A DNA stretch of 64,000 nt, taken from NCBI RefSeq assembly GCF_000284375.1, contig NC_017249.1, forward strand, positions 310,001-374,000, written 5' to 3'. The notes below the pieces were generated by a model that saw only the letters and a list, made by a program, of their open reading frames with translations, was not told the origin of the DNA and did not search any database. This document shows, piece after piece, positions 17,927 through 27,273 of the stretch. Position numbers and translations under genes: made by a program. The stretch comes from Bradyrhizobium japonicum USDA 6. GTDB lineage: Bacteria; Pseudomonadota; Alphaproteobacteria; Rhizobiales; Xanthobacteraceae. How positions within the stretch are numbered: the first letter of the stretch is position 1; the number at the start of each line of letters is the position of its first letter.

Positions 17927-19210
17927 TCAGACCCCCCGCTTCGGCCCGATCGCCTCGAAGCCGGCCTTCTGCTCGTCGCTCAAGTCCGCCTCGAAATCGT
18001 CGAGCGCGTCGCCGACGCCCTTCACCGCCTGCAGCATCGTCTCCAGCCGCGCCTTCACGACGGTGAGGCGGGCCTGCGGCGTGGGCTCGGCCTTGGACGG
18101 GCACGCACTCAGTGTCTCCATGGTGCGGAGCGTGGTGTCCTGGAGCACCTCGAACCGGGCGCGAGCGGTGTCGTCAAGCCTCAGCGTGGACGCGATCTCG
18201 CCGGGCCATTGCTGCTGCACGAGCTGCTCGTATTGCCGCTGTGCCTGCACATCATAGCGGGGATCGTAGCCGGCCTCGCACGCGGCTGGCGCCTGCGCGT
18301 CCTTGCGCTGGCCGGCCGCAAGCGCGGCACGCCGCTCATTGGCCAGCGCGTCGAGCTTTGCCTTCTGGCCGGCATCGAGAAGATCGACGAATTTGGCAAG
18401 CGACGGCGCGATAGCATCCGTCGCCTTGATCATGGCCGCGAGGCGCGTCTGCATCAGGCCGAGGCGCTCCGCGGAGGTCGCGGGGGCCTGCGTCGGGCAG
18501 GCCGCGCGGATGGTGTCGCGCGCAGCGACCCAGGCGATCGCGAGCTCATCGAGCGCGGCGCGCTGCAATTCGTTCGGCTGCACCTGGGCGGCGATGCGGT
18601 CGACCGGCAGGCCGCCGGTATCGCTGGCATCGCAAACGGCCTCGACCGAAGGGACCTTTCGCGCGCGCCTGCCTTGCGACGCTGTGTAGGCGGCGAACTC
18701 CGTGGCCGCATAAGGCGCGAAGATCGCGGCGTAGATGTCGCCATAGCCATAGAGCGAGAGGCTGGTCGTATCGCCCAGGATGATTGCGGTGGTGAGGTCG
18801 TCATGCGCGAACGGCCAGAACACCGGGCCCGCCCAGCCATAGCTGCCATCGGGGTGGCGCCACCAGCCCTGCGGGCGGCGGCCACCATGCCAGCCCGACA
18901 GCGCAGCTTGCGCCGTGAGCGCCGCGCGCAGGATGTAGGGGTTGGCCGGCTGGCCGCGCTCGGCGCCGCGAGGATCCTGCGACCTCAACGCGGCGGAACG
19001 GTATCGGCCGCCCCGTACCGCCATGCGCGAATGGCGCAGGCGCGACATGCCGATCACGTGGCCGACGGCAAAGCGCGCAACACCGAGCGGGCCACCGCGC
19101 AATCCGAACTGTGCCTCGGCCTTATTCGGCAGCAGCACTGCCGCAATCACGAGAGCAGCGCCCGCCAGCGCCAGTCCCATGCGTCCCGACATGAAAGCGG
19201 ACCTGACCAC
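17927..19210 (-). CDS. Exported LTXXQ (Spy/CpxP-like) repeat protein
   Basis: About 427 residues. GTG 19210 is chosen because GGGAGGAGG lies 5 bases upstream; ATG 19192 is the alternative. A signal peptide ends at NKAEA. An N-terminal region (about 40-180) is followed by two helical LTXXQ-type repeats: the first spans roughly LPVDRIAAQVQPNELQRAAL to FVDLLDAGQKAKLDAL, the second EIASTLRLDDTARARFEVL to DLSDEQKAGFEAI. The family contains periplasmic stress chaperones such as Spy and CpxP. A role as periplasmic chaperone here is inference. Confidence 0.75.
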   Translation of the reverse strand: MVRSAFMSGRMGLALAGAALVIAAVLLPNKAEAQFGLRGGPLGVARFAVGHVIGMSRLRHSRMAVRGGRYRSAALRSQDPRGAERGQPANPYILRAALTAQAALSGWHGGRRPQGWWRHPDGSYGWAGPVFWPFAHDDLTTAIILGDTTSLSLYGYGDIYAAIFAPYAATEFAAYTASQGRRARKVPSVEAVCDASDTGGLPVDRIAAQVQPNELQRAALDELAIAWVAARDTIRAACPTQAPATSAERLGLMQTRLAAMIKATDAIAPSLAKFVDLLDAGQKAKLDALANERRAALAAGQRKDAQAPAACEAGYDPRYDVQAQRQYEQLVQQQWPGEIASTLRLDDTARARFEVLQDTTLRTMETLSACPSKAEPTPQARLTVVKARLETMLQAVKGVGDALDDFEADLSDEQKAGFEAIGPKRGV

Positions 19211-19334
19211 CTCGGCCTCCTCCCAGCGCCAAGCGCGCACTGGGGCGCATCACAATGACGCGCTTGGGAACCGAAAGTTCCGGAGAGACGGAGGGCAAAG
19301 CGTCGCAACGCGCACCGGCGTTGCCGATGCGACC

Positions 19335-20384
19335 TCAATCCGCCTTCCGCGGCACCACAAAAGTCTGGCCGGGATAGATCAGGTTGGGGTTGTGAATCTT
19401 GCCGCGGTTAGCGTTGAAGATCACCGCGTAGCGGGCGCCGTCGCCGTAAGCGAGCTTGCTGAGAGCCCACAGGCTGTCGCCGCGGGAGATCACCCGGCTG
19501 CCGCCTGCTTCGGCCGGTGGACCGCTGATGATTTCCGCCGGCGAGGCCGATGCAACGGTCGTGGCCGCGGGCGCTCGCGCCATGACCCTGGGTTTCGGTG
19601 CACCGATAAATCTCGGCTGAACCGTGGGCCTGTCATGCGCCGATGCCTGGCGCGACGATGCCGACGGCAGGGATGCCACGACATCAGACTTGTCGTCGGG
19701 CTTCTCGGCCCGCTTCGGCGCTTGCGCCGGCTCCTGCCTCGCGACCGGCGCGGGCGGCGGCGCGGCTTCGGCGATGGTCACCGGCATGCTGCGGCCCGAT
19801 TGCGTAACGGTACCATCGGGCGCTTTCGCCCGCAGGGTCAGTTCATAGGAACCGGCGGGAAGCTGTGACGGGGTCATCACGAACTGGCCCGAGGCATCGG
19901 CGACCACCGTATCGAGCGGCTTGCCGTCGCGCAGCAGCTCGACCTGTGCACCCGGCGCAGCGCGACCCGCGATCACCGCCGCCTCGCCGTGATCGTCGAC
20001 GCGCGCGACGTCGAACCGCGGGCCGGTATCGGTCGTGGCTGCCGGCGGCTTGGCCGGCACGAGATCGGCCAGCGCGGTGGCCTGCTTCTGCGTCTCGGCC
20101 AGCGCATCGACCTTCGGCGCGGAGGCCGGGAGCGCCGATGGCGCAGGCGGCGCGGCGGCGAGCTTTGGCTCGTCCGGCTTCGGCTCTGGCTTGGTCTCGG
20201 CCTTAATCTCGGCCTTGGTCTCCGCCTTGGCTTCGGGCTTTGCCTCCGGCTTGGCGGCGACGGCGGTCTCGGTCTGCGCGCCGCCCGGCAGCAGGCGGCG
20301 CAGCTCGGTGGGACCGATCACCAGCACGGTACCGCCCACCGCGAGCAGGCAGAATGCAATGAAGGCCTTGGAAGCGGTGATCAT
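19335..20384 (-). CDS. Membrane-anchored LysM peptidoglycan-binding protein with Ig-like domain
   Basis: 349 residues from ATG 20384. One N-terminal hydrophobic segment (FIAFCLLAVGGTVLVIGP) is followed by a Lys/Glu/Pro/Ala-rich stretch of short KAE/KPE repeats (about 45-90). An Ig-like bacterial adhesion-type domain occupies about 115-215 (VIAGRAAPGAQVELLRDGKP to LPAGSYELTLRAKAPDG), then a low-complexity linker. A C-terminal LysM domain (about 298-347) reads VISRGDSLWALSKLAYGDG. It likely tethers to cell-wall glycan in the periplasm, a common rhizobial architecture. Confidence 0.88.
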   Translation of the reverse strand: MITASKAFIAFCLLAVGGTVLVIGPTELRRLLPGGAQTETAVAAKPEAKPEAKAETKAEIKAETKPEPKPDEPKLAAAPPAPSALPASAPKVDALAETQKQATALADLVPAKPPAATTDTGPRFDVARVDDHGEAAVIAGRAAPGAQVELLRDGKPLDTVVADASGQFVMTPSQLPAGSYELTLRAKAPDGTVTQSGRSMPVTIAEAAPPPAPVARQEPAQAPKRAEKPDDKSDVVASLPSASSRQASAHDRPTVQPRFIGAPKPRVMARAPAATTVASASPAEIISGPPAEAGGSRVISRGDSLWALSKLAYGDGARYAVIFNANRGKIHNPNLIYPGQTFVVPRKAD

Positions 20385-20577
20385 CAGACAGTGAACCCTT
20401 GGATCGCAAATCAACCGAGACCGCCAAATTGCGCCGATTTGGCTGCGGCAGCAAGACGATCATTGGGATGATGCGCCTTTCGCTCCGGCACGCCCGGCGT
20501 GAACCGGCGGGGCACCGACGGCGTCAAATCATCGAGGCCGCGTCGCGGTCATTCTTTAAGCTTTAAGGATTTTTCCC

Positions 20578-21273
20578 GTGACCGCATTTTGCCGTCGCGC
20601 ACCATGGCTGGCGCTTGTCCTGACACTGGCCGCCCCTCCGGCGGTCGCCGCATCCGGCCCGCCGCCGGACTACATCCTCACCAACAATGCCGGCCTCGCC
20701 TTCACCTCGCCCGATGGCGCCACCAGGATCGAGCAGTACATGAAGGACGGCGGGGATTGGGACGTCAAATGGCAGGCCTGGGCTCGCCGCGGCGAGCAGA
20801 TGACGGAGCTGAAGCCCGAGCAGGGCTACGGGGCCGGCTTCCGCTTCACCAGCGACTCGCAATGGCTGGTGCGGATGCAGAAGACCGGCTCGGGCGAGCA
20901 GGATCTCTTTCTCTACCATGTCGAGAAGGGCGCCTTCGCGAGCGCGACGAAGAAGCCGCTCAGCAATCTCGCCTGGGCGTATTTCTACGGCCGGCCGGAG
21001 ACGAAGAAGTTCGCCAAGCTCGACTTCCACATCTCGGCCAATCTCATGGAGGGTACGGAAGAGGCCTATCGCTCGCTCGGCATGGACTGGCCGAACAACC
21101 GCTACCTCGTGATCTCGCTGTCGGGCGAATATGACAATCATCCCAAGAACGTCGCCATGAAGGGACTGGGCGGCTGGCGATGCCGCTATGATCTCGAGAC
21201 CGGAAAGTTCGACGTACCCGAGACGTTCGCCAAGAAGAATGCGGAAGCCTTGAGGTGGGAAATCCGCCGATGA
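20578..21273 (+). CDS. Exported protein of unknown function
   Basis: 231 residues with GTG start 20578; AAGGAT lies about 8 bases upstream. A signal peptide ends at AVAA (residue 25). The mature protein is rich in aromatic residues (DVKWQAWARRGEQ, LAWAYFYGRPETKKFAKLDFH) and ends EALRWEIRR. I recognise no family. It is divergent from the LysM gene across 193 bases that show no obvious operator. Confidence 0.7.
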   Translation: MTAFCRRAPWLALVLTLAAPPAVAASGPPPDYILTNNAGLAFTSPDGATRIEQYMKDGGDWDVKWQAWARRGEQMTELKPEQGYGAGFRFTSDSQWLVRMQKTGSGEQDLFLYHVEKGAFASATKKPLSNLAWAYFYGRPETKKFAKLDFHISANLMEGTEEAYRSLGMDWPNNRYLVISLSGEYDNHPKNVAMKGLGGWRCRYDLETGKFDVPETFAKKNAEALRWEIRR

Positions 21274-21430
21274 TCCCCGGAATCGCGTCACCGTAACCCC
21301 GGCCTGCAGAACTCTCGCCGATCGAGGGAAACCAACCCTCTGATTCCGTTCCGATTCATGTTTTCCTAACCCTTACTGGTAACGGGCTCTTGTCGGTTTT
21401 GCTGCATCTTGCATCCCACGGGAGGGCTGG

Positions 21431-24094
21431 ATGGGCACATCAATTCGATGGACCACGCGCATGCGCGCGTTGCTCCGCCGTTGGCAGGGCGCGCCGCTGA
21501 CGTGGCTGATCGCCGGCGGCTTCGTGCTGATGGTCGCGATGGCCATCGGCACCGCGCTCACCGTCGATCGTTTCCGGCAAAATGCGATCGAGAGCGGCCG
21601 CGACAGCCTGGAAAACTCCGTGCGCATGCTCGCCCGACATTTCGACCGCGAATTCGAGGACTTTGCGGTGCTCCAGAAGAGCGTCATCGCCGAGCTCGAA
21701 AGTCACGGCATCGCATCCGCCGATGTCTTCCGCAGCGAGATGGCCACGCTGGCCATGCATGAGGTGCTGCGCGCCAAGGCCAGCGGCTGGTCCGACGTCG
21801 CCGGCGCCAACGTGTTCGATTCCAACGGCGTGCTGATCAACTCGTCGCGGCGCTGGCCGGTCGCCGATATTTCGGTCGCCGACCGCGGCTACTTCAATCG
21901 CCTCAGGAACGATCCGGCCTCGCAGGAGGAGATCGAGGTCGTGCCCGGCCGGCTCGGCAGCGGAGCCGCGATCGTGTTCGCGCGGCGCGTCTCCGGCCCC
22001 CACGGCGAATTCCTCGGCATGGTGTCGCGGGCCATTTCGCCGGAACAGCTCGAATCCTTCTTCGCCTCGGCCGGGCTCGGCGAGGAATCCTCGATCGCGA
22101 TGCACCACCAGAATGGCCAGCTGCTCGCGCGCGTTCCGCATGTCGACGCGATGATCGGACAGAATTTTCGCAACGGCATGCGCGAGCAGATGGCGGTGTT
22201 CGAACGCACCTTCGTCACGACGCAGCTCGCCAGCCCGATCGACGGCAAGGACCGCATCGTCGCCGCGCGCCTCCTCACCGGCGAGCCGCTGGTCGTGGTC
22301 GCGACCAAATCGCTGGACGCGACGCTGGCGACCTGGCGGACGCAGACAAAATTCTTCGTCGCCGTCGCCGTGCTGTCGATCGGCCTGCTCGTGCTCACGC
22401 TGTTCCTGATCTTCCGCCAGATGACGCGCCGGCTCGCCGCGGAGAAGCAGCAGCTCGACACCGCGATGAACACCATGACGCAAGGCCTGTTGATGTTCGA
22501 CCGGGACGAGCGCCTGATCGTCTGCAACCGGCGCTACATCGAGATGTACGGGCTGTCGGCCGAGGTGGTGAAGCCCGGCGCCTATTTCCGCGACGTGATC
22601 CAGCATCGCCATGACACCGGATCGTTCCACGGTGACGTCGCGTCCTATTGCGACGACATTCTGAGCAATACCGGGCGAACCCAGAGCGCCGTCGTCGAGA
22701 CCGCGGACGGCCGCCTGATCGAGATCAAGAACCAGCCCGGCGCCGCCGGCGGCTGGCTCGCGACCCACGACGACGTCACTGAACGCATCCGCGCCGACGA
22801 GCGCATCGCGCATATGGCGCATTACGACGCGCTGACCGACCTGCCCAACCGCGTGCTGATGCGCGGCCATCTGGAGCGCCGCATCGCGGAGCTCAGCCAG
22901 GGCCAGCCGTTCGCGATCCTCTACATCGACGTCGACGAGTTCAAGGGCGTCAACGATTCGCTCGGCCACGAGGTCGGCGACGAGCTGCTCCGCCAGGTCG
23001 CCAACCGCCTGCGCGCCTGCGTCAGCGGCAACGACCTCGTTGCGCGGCTGGGCGGCGACGAATTCGCCATCGTCAAGGCCGGCACCAGCGACCGGGCCGA
23101 GCTGACGGCGCTGGCGGAAAACATCCTGAAAGCGCTGCGTACGCCCGTGGACTGCAAGGGCCAGGAGATCCCGACCGATGCCAGCATCGGCATCGCGATC
23201 GCGCCCGATCACGGCGACAATCTCGACGATCTGCTCAAGCGCGCCGATCTTGCGATGTATGCCGCGAAGTCCGAGGGCCGCCGCACCTTCCGCCTTTTCG
23301 TGCCCGAATACGACGCCAAGGCGCGGCTGCGCCGCCAGCTCGAGCTCGACCTGCGCCAGGCCCTCGCCCGCGGCGAGTTCGAGGTGCATTACCAGCCGCT
23401 GGTCGATCTCGCGGCCAATGTGGTCAACGGCTGCGAGGCGCTGTTGCGCTGGCGCCATCCCGAGCGCGGTATGATCTCGCCCGCCGATTTCATTCCGGTC
23501 GCGGAAGAGACCGGAATGATCGGCGAGATCGGCGAATGGGTGCTGAAGCAGGCCTGCACCGAGGCGGCAAGCTGGCCCGGCGATGTCCACGTCGCGGTCA
23601 ACGTCTCGCCGGTGCAGTTCCGCGCCAGGACGCTGGCGCTCAAGGTTGCAGCCGCGCTCGCGGAGTCAGGACTTGCCCCCGGACGGCTCGAGCTCGAGGT
23701 CACCGAGACCGTGCTCATCCGCGACGACGAGGAGGCACTGACGATCCTCCAGCAGCTGCGCGAGCTCGGCGTGCGCATCGCGCTCGACGATTTCGGCACC
23801 GGCTATTCGTCGCTGAGCTATCTGCATCGCTTCCCGTTCGACAAGATCAAGATCGACCGCAGCTTCATCAGCGACATCGGCCAGTCCGAGGATTCCTCCC
23901 CGATCGTGCAGGCGGTGGTGCACATGGCGGCCGCCCGCCACATGGCGACGACGGCCGAAGGCGTCGAGACCGAAGCCCAGCGCGAGGTGTTGCGGCAGCT
24001 CGGATGCAGCCAGATGCAGGGCTGGCTGTTCAGCCCCGCCGTGCCGGCGGCGAAGCTGAGGCAGCTGCTGTCGGCGCAGGCGGTGGCGGCTTAG
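21431..24094 (+). CDS. Membrane sensor with PAS, GGDEF and EAL domains (c-di-GMP turnover)
   Basis: 887 residues. TM1 (about 20-42), periplasmic double-Cache-like sensor (45-300), TM2 (about 312-334), PAS (about 345-455), GGDEF (about 460-620, motif RLGGDEF near residue 541) and EAL (about 635-880, EALLRW near 669). Catalytic EAL elements NVS, LEVTE, DDFGTGYSSL, KIDRSF and AEGVE are all intact. The allosteric RxxD site before GGDEF is not conserved (SGND). Both synthesis and hydrolysis of cyclic di-GMP are therefore possible. It stands alone, with 157 bases of upstream DNA. Confidence 0.95.
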   Translation: MGTSIRWTTRMRALLRRWQGAPLTWLIAGGFVLMVAMAIGTALTVDRFRQNAIESGRDSLENSVRMLARHFDREFEDFAVLQKSVIAELESHGIASADVFRSEMATLAMHEVLRAKASGWSDVAGANVFDSNGVLINSSRRWPVADISVADRGYFNRLRNDPASQEEIEVVPGRLGSGAAIVFARRVSGPHGEFLGMVSRAISPEQLESFFASAGLGEESSIAMHHQNGQLLARVPHVDAMIGQNFRNGMREQMAVFERTFVTTQLASPIDGKDRIVAARLLTGEPLVVVATKSLDATLATWRTQTKFFVAVAVLSIGLLVLTLFLIFRQMTRRLAAEKQQLDTAMNTMTQGLLMFDRDERLIVCNRRYIEMYGLSAEVVKPGAYFRDVIQHRHDTGSFHGDVASYCDDILSNTGRTQSAVVETADGRLIEIKNQPGAAGGWLATHDDVTERIRADERIAHMAHYDALTDLPNRVLMRGHLERRIAELSQGQPFAILYIDVDEFKGVNDSLGHEVGDELLRQVANRLRACVSGNDLVARLGGDEFAIVKAGTSDRAELTALAENILKALRTPVDCKGQEIPTDASIGIAIAPDHGDNLDDLLKRADLAMYAAKSEGRRTFRLFVPEYDAKARLRRQLELDLRQALARGEFEVHYQPLVDLAANVVNGCEALLRWRHPERGMISPADFIPVAEETGMIGEIGEWVLKQACTEAASWPGDVHVAVNVSPVQFRARTLALKVAAALAESGLAPGRLELEVTETVLIRDDEEALTILQQLRELGVRIALDDFGTGYSSLSYLHRFPFDKIKIDRSFISDIGQSEDSSPIVQAVVHMAAARHMATTAEGVETEAQREVLRQLGCSQMQGWLFSPAVPAAKLRQLLSAQAVAA

Positions 24095-24128
24095 ATCGGC
24101 CAGCCAACGTTCCGGGAGGTGCGAAGGT

Positions 24129-24251
24129 TCACATCAGCCGTTTTGCGGCACGCACTTCGGCGATTTCGGCATCGGGATGGCTAACGATGGTGGCGACCCA
24201 GATGCCGCTGATGATGAGCGACCAGGCGGTGTTCCAATAGATCCAAAACAC
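24129..24251 (-). CDS. 40-residue predicted single-pass membrane protein
   Basis: GTG start at 24251 with GGAGG 7 bases upstream; stop at 24129. Residues 2-24 (FWIYWNTAWSLIISGIWV and on) form one Trp-rich membrane helix, followed by a charged cytoplasmic-looking tail SHPDAEIAEVRAAKRLM. Good ribosome-binding site, spacing and amphiphilic pattern support it as a real gene. No family is recognised. It converges on the GGDEF-EAL gene, its stop lying 35 bases beyond that gene's stop. Confidence 0.55.
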   Translation of the reverse strand: MFWIYWNTAWSLIISGIWVATIVSHPDAEIAEVRAAKRLM

Positions 24252-24337
24252 GTGGCAGCCTCCGGTTCGACCTCGTCCGCTTGCGGGATCAGCATAACGG
24301 CAAGGCGAGGCTGACGTTCCCGGCGCGAAATACGGCG

Positions 24338-24523
24338 CTATTTCTGTTTGGTCGCCGGCGGCGTGCGATCGGTTTGGCCGGTGTGGCGCTTTGCCACGAC
24401 GTCCTCATCGCGCGGCCCCTCGCGCGGGCGCGGCGGCGGCTTGGGCTGGCCTTTCTGGCCGCCATGCTTGCCGCCCATGTCGGGCTTGCCTTCTAGGTCG
24501 TTGTCACGCGGCATATGGGTCAA
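24338..24523 (-). CDS. Small hydrophilic protein of unknown function
   Basis: 58-61 residues. GGGAG lies 4 bases before TTG 24523; ATG 24514 is the alternative start. The product is almost entirely polar with Pro, Gly, Lys and Arg (GGKHGGQKGQPKPPPRPREG), so it is likely disordered. It lies in the same orientation as, and upstream of, the 40-residue membrane protein at 24251. Confidence 0.45.
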   Translation of the reverse strand: MTHMPRDNDLEGKPDMGGKHGGQKGQPKPPPRPREGPRDEDVVAKRHTGQTDRTPPATKQK

Positions 24524-24657
24524 TGCACTCCCGCGGCATTGGTTCGCAATGCCGATGCGATGTTGTGCCTGTGAACGAGTTCATAGGATCGTCGCCGTTT
24601 GCAGTGCACGATCATGCCCGGACCCCGGGGCTTCAAACGACGGATGGACTTGGTCTG

Positions 24658-24795
24658 ATGCGGAAACGATTGGTCGCCTGGACCATTTTGACCTGCGCGC
24701 TGCTGGCGGTGGCCGTGTGGGGACTGCTGGGGGCACCCGACACTGCGCCCGGCCCGCATCTGCCCTCCCGCAGCCAGACGGCCGCAGTGCGGTAG
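24658..24795 (+). CDS. 45-residue putative membrane-anchored or secreted peptide
   Basis: ATG 24658. Residues 1-26 (MRKRLVAWTILTCALLAVAV) look like a signal anchor; the rest is a short Pro/Ser-rich tail. The ribosome-binding site is weak (GGA 8-10 bases upstream). It precedes the beta-propeller gene by about 125 bases. Reality of the gene rests on the classic n-region plus hydrophobic core pattern only. Confidence 0.35.
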   Translation: MRKRLVAWTILTCALLAVAVWGLLGAPDTAPGPHLPSRSQTAAVR

Positions 24796-24919
24796 CGACC
24801 CGCGCGACCGATACAATTTCGGCATCGATCGATCCCAACTGGAATTTGGTACGGCGGCACAGCTACCGCTATCCTGCACGACAAAACGACAAGGCCGTAA
24901 CGCTGTCTGGAGGAGCCCC

Positions 24920-26035
24920 ATGTTGAGACCGACACGTCGCATCGCGCAACGCGCTGCGATCGCCACCACCCTCGCCTTCCTCACCCTCGTTCCTGGAGTC
25001 CGCCCCGGCATGGCCGAGACCTTCGCCTATGTCGGCAACGCCGACAGCAACGACATCAGCGTGTTCAAGCTGGCCGAGAGCGGCGAGATGACGCCGGTGC
25101 AGACCGCCGCCTTCACCGGCGTCGACAAGCCCGGCTCCTCGACGCCGCTCGCGATCACGCCCGACCATCGCGTACTGATCGCCGGCGTGCGCTCGCAGCC
25201 ATTCCTCGCGGTGAGCTTTGCGATCGATCCCAAAACGGGCCAGCTCAGCCCTATCGGCAACGGCCCGCTCGCCGACAGCATGGCGAACATCGCCGTCGAC
25301 AGCACTGGCAAATTCCTGTTCAGCGCCTCCTATGGCGGCAACAAGGTCGCGCTGAATCCGCTCAGCCCGAACGGCGTCGTGGCCGAGCCGAAGCAGGTGA
25401 TCCCGACCGGGCTGAACGCGCACGCTTTCCTGCCCTCGCCTGACAACCGCTTCGTGTTCGCGACCAATCTCGGTTCGGATCAGGTGCTGACCTTCGCGTT
25501 CGATGCAGTGGCGGGCACGCTGACGCCGAACGACCCGCCGGTGACCAAGGTGCCGGAGAAATCGGGGCCGCGCCACTTCGTGTTCCACCCCAACGGCAAG
25601 TTCGTCTATCTCATCCATGAACTGAACGGCGACGTCGCGGCGTTCAGCTATGAGGCCAAGAGCGGCGCATGGGACGAGATCCAGCGCACCACCGCGCTGC
25701 CGGAAGGCTTTTCCGGCAAACCCTGGGCCGCCGACATCCACATCACCCCGGACGGCCGCTTCCTCTACGCCTCCGAGCGCACCACCAGTACGCTCACCGG
25801 CTACAAGGTCGACGCAACAAGCGGCAAGCTGACCACGATCGGCAGCGTGCCGACCGAGAAGCAGCCGCGCGGCTTCCACATCGATCCGTCGGGGCGTTAC
25901 CTCGCCGCGGTCGGCGAGCTCTCCGACAGCATGACGGTTTATGCGATCGACCAGAGCAGCGGCGCGCTCGCCAAGCTGAAATCCTATCCCACCGGCAAGA
26001 AGCCGAACTGGGTGGAGTTCTTGAGTTTGCCGTGA
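24920..26035 (+). CDS. Exported beta-propeller protein of the lactonase (6-phosphogluconolactonase-like) family
   Basis: 371 residues; GGAGGAG lies about 6 bases before ATG 24920. A signal peptide ends at PGMA (residue 34). Repeated blades carry the YVGNADSNDISVF and KFLFSASYGGNKVAL type motifs with HITPDGRFLYASERTT and RGFHIDPSGRYLAAVGE, as in the seven-bladed YbhE/Pgl family. Because it is exported, a cytoplasmic pentose-phosphate role is unlikely; a periplasmic lactonase or muconate-cycloisomerase-like role is possible. Substrate unknown. Confidence 0.88.
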   Translation: MLRPTRRIAQRAAIATTLAFLTLVPGVRPGMAETFAYVGNADSNDISVFKLAESGEMTPVQTAAFTGVDKPGSSTPLAITPDHRVLIAGVRSQPFLAVSFAIDPKTGQLSPIGNGPLADSMANIAVDSTGKFLFSASYGGNKVALNPLSPNGVVAEPKQVIPTGLNAHAFLPSPDNRFVFATNLGSDQVLTFAFDAVAGTLTPNDPPVTKVPEKSGPRHFVFHPNGKFVYLIHELNGDVAAFSYEAKSGAWDEIQRTTALPEGFSGKPWAADIHITPDGRFLYASERTTSTLTGYKVDATSGKLTTIGSVPTEKQPRGFHIDPSGRYLAAVGELSDSMTVYAIDQSSGALAKLKSYPTGKKPNWVEFLSLP

Positions 26036-26044
26036 AGCTACTTT

Positions 26045-26073
26045 CCTACCCTCCCCCTCAAGGGGAGGGTAGG
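26045..26073. terminator. Palindromic repeat acting as likely terminator
   Basis: A perfect 12-bp inverted repeat CCTACCCTCCCC / GGGGAGGGTAGG with a 5-base loop, 10 bases after the beta-propeller gene. The same sequence type recurs after the gene ending at 30274, so it belongs to a dispersed palindromic repeat family. Confidence 0.6.
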
Positions 26074-26223
26074 GGGCGGCGAACCTCTTGGCTCTCGCCA
26101 CGACTAATCTACCAAGCGGCATCGCGCCGCCTGCGCTGCGGCATTCTCGTCCGGCCGGCCCATGGTCCGCCGCGGTTGCTTCTGCTAACGATGAGGCCGT
26201 CAGGGCCCCAACCGGAATGACCG

Positions 26224-27111
26224 ATGCGTCCATTGCCTGCGCGTTCCTTTTCCAAAAAACTCGTTGCTCTCGCCGGACTGGTTCTGCTGTCCGCCCAGCC
26301 CGCGCGCGCCGCCGATGACGACGCACCCAAGGGGCCTGCGGTCACGGTGCTGAAGGTCGCAAAATCCTGCTTCTCCGACATCGTCGAGGCCACCGGCACG
26401 ATCATCGCGCGCGAGGAGACCTCCGTGCGGCCGGAACGTCCCGGCCTGAAGGTCACGGACGTGCTGGCGGAAGCCGGCGACACCACCACGGCCGGCCAGG
26501 TGCTGGCACGGCTGGCGCTGCCCGAAGGCGGCACGCTTCAGGTCACCGCCCCCGTGGCGGGCGTGATCGCGACATCGACCGCGCAGATCGGCAACCTCGC
26601 CTCGGCCAAGGGCGAGGCGCTGTTCACGATCGTGGCGCGCAGCGAATATGATCTGGTCGGCCTGGTCGCGACCACCGATATCCGGAAGCTCGCAGTCGGG
26701 CAGCAGGCGACAGTGCGCATTGCCGGCGCGGGCGATCTCGACGGCAAGGTGCGCCGCATCGGACCGACCGTCGAGCCGAACATCCAGCAGGGCATGGTCT
26801 ATATCGGCATCTCCTCGCAGAAGCGGCTGCTGCTGAACGCGAGCGGGCGCGCGCTGATCAAGACCGGGCAGAGCTGCAACGTCGCGGTGCCCCTAACCTC
26901 GGTGCAGTACTCCACCGCCGGCACCGTGGTGCAGGTGATCCGCCGCAACCGCGTCGAGACCAAGCGGGTCGAGATCGGGCTGATGTCGGGCGGCAATATC
27001 GAGGTTCGCGACGGCCTCAACGAAGGCGATATCGTCGTCGCCCGGGCCGGCGCTATCCTGCGCGAAGGCGATCCGGTGCGCCCGGTGATGGCCACGGAAG
27101 CCGCGAAGTAG
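26224..27111 (+). CDS. RND-type periplasmic adaptor (HlyD family) without an adjacent pump
   Basis: 295 residues with a signal peptide ending ARA (residue 29). It is a paralogue of the adaptor at 6996: KSCFSDIVEATGTI aligns with NACFSDLVRVTGFF, and Cys49 and Cys218 match Cys52 and Cys232 there. A lipoyl-like segment (VTAPVAGVIATSTAQIG) and beta-barrel (VGQQATVRIAGAGDLDG) are visible. No RND permease lies nearby. Instead it converges on a dead caspase-fold gene, echoing the caspase-OmpA-adaptor-pump block at 4484-11059. Confidence 0.85.
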   Translation: MRPLPARSFSKKLVALAGLVLLSAQPARAADDDAPKGPAVTVLKVAKSCFSDIVEATGTIIAREETSVRPERPGLKVTDVLAEAGDTTTAGQVLARLALPEGGTLQVTAPVAGVIATSTAQIGNLASAKGEALFTIVARSEYDLVGLVATTDIRKLAVGQQATVRIAGAGDLDGKVRRIGPTVEPNIQQGMVYIGISSQKRLLLNASGRALIKTGQSCNVAVPLTSVQYSTAGTVVQVIRRNRVETKRVEIGLMSGGNIEVRDGLNEGDIVVARAGAILREGDPVRPVMATEAAK

Positions 27112-27125
27112 GGTTTCGCCGCACT

Positions 27126-27211
27126 CGTCATTGCGAGGAGCGAAGCGACGAAGCAATCCAGAGTCTTTCCGCGAAAAGATCCTGGATTGCTTCGCTTCGC
27201 TCGCAATGACG
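27126..27211. repeat. Dispersed palindromic intergenic repeat
   Basis: Arms begin CGTCATTGCGAG and end in CTCGCAATGACG; inner arms GAAGCAATCCA and TGGATTGCTTC also pair. It lies between the convergent adaptor and caspase-fold genes. Repeats with this sequence are common in Bradyrhizobium genomes. Confidence 0.8.
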
Positions 27212-27273
27212 ATGTGGGGGAAATGCGCGCGAAGCACGCATGCCGCAGGGTGGATTAGCCCTACAATTTGCGG

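Noticed and set aside
19267..19281. Palindrome GGAAC-CGAAA-GTTCC upstream of the LTXXQ gene
   Set aside because: Could be an EcfG -35 element or an operator, but no matching -10 is found at proper distance on either strand and arms are short.
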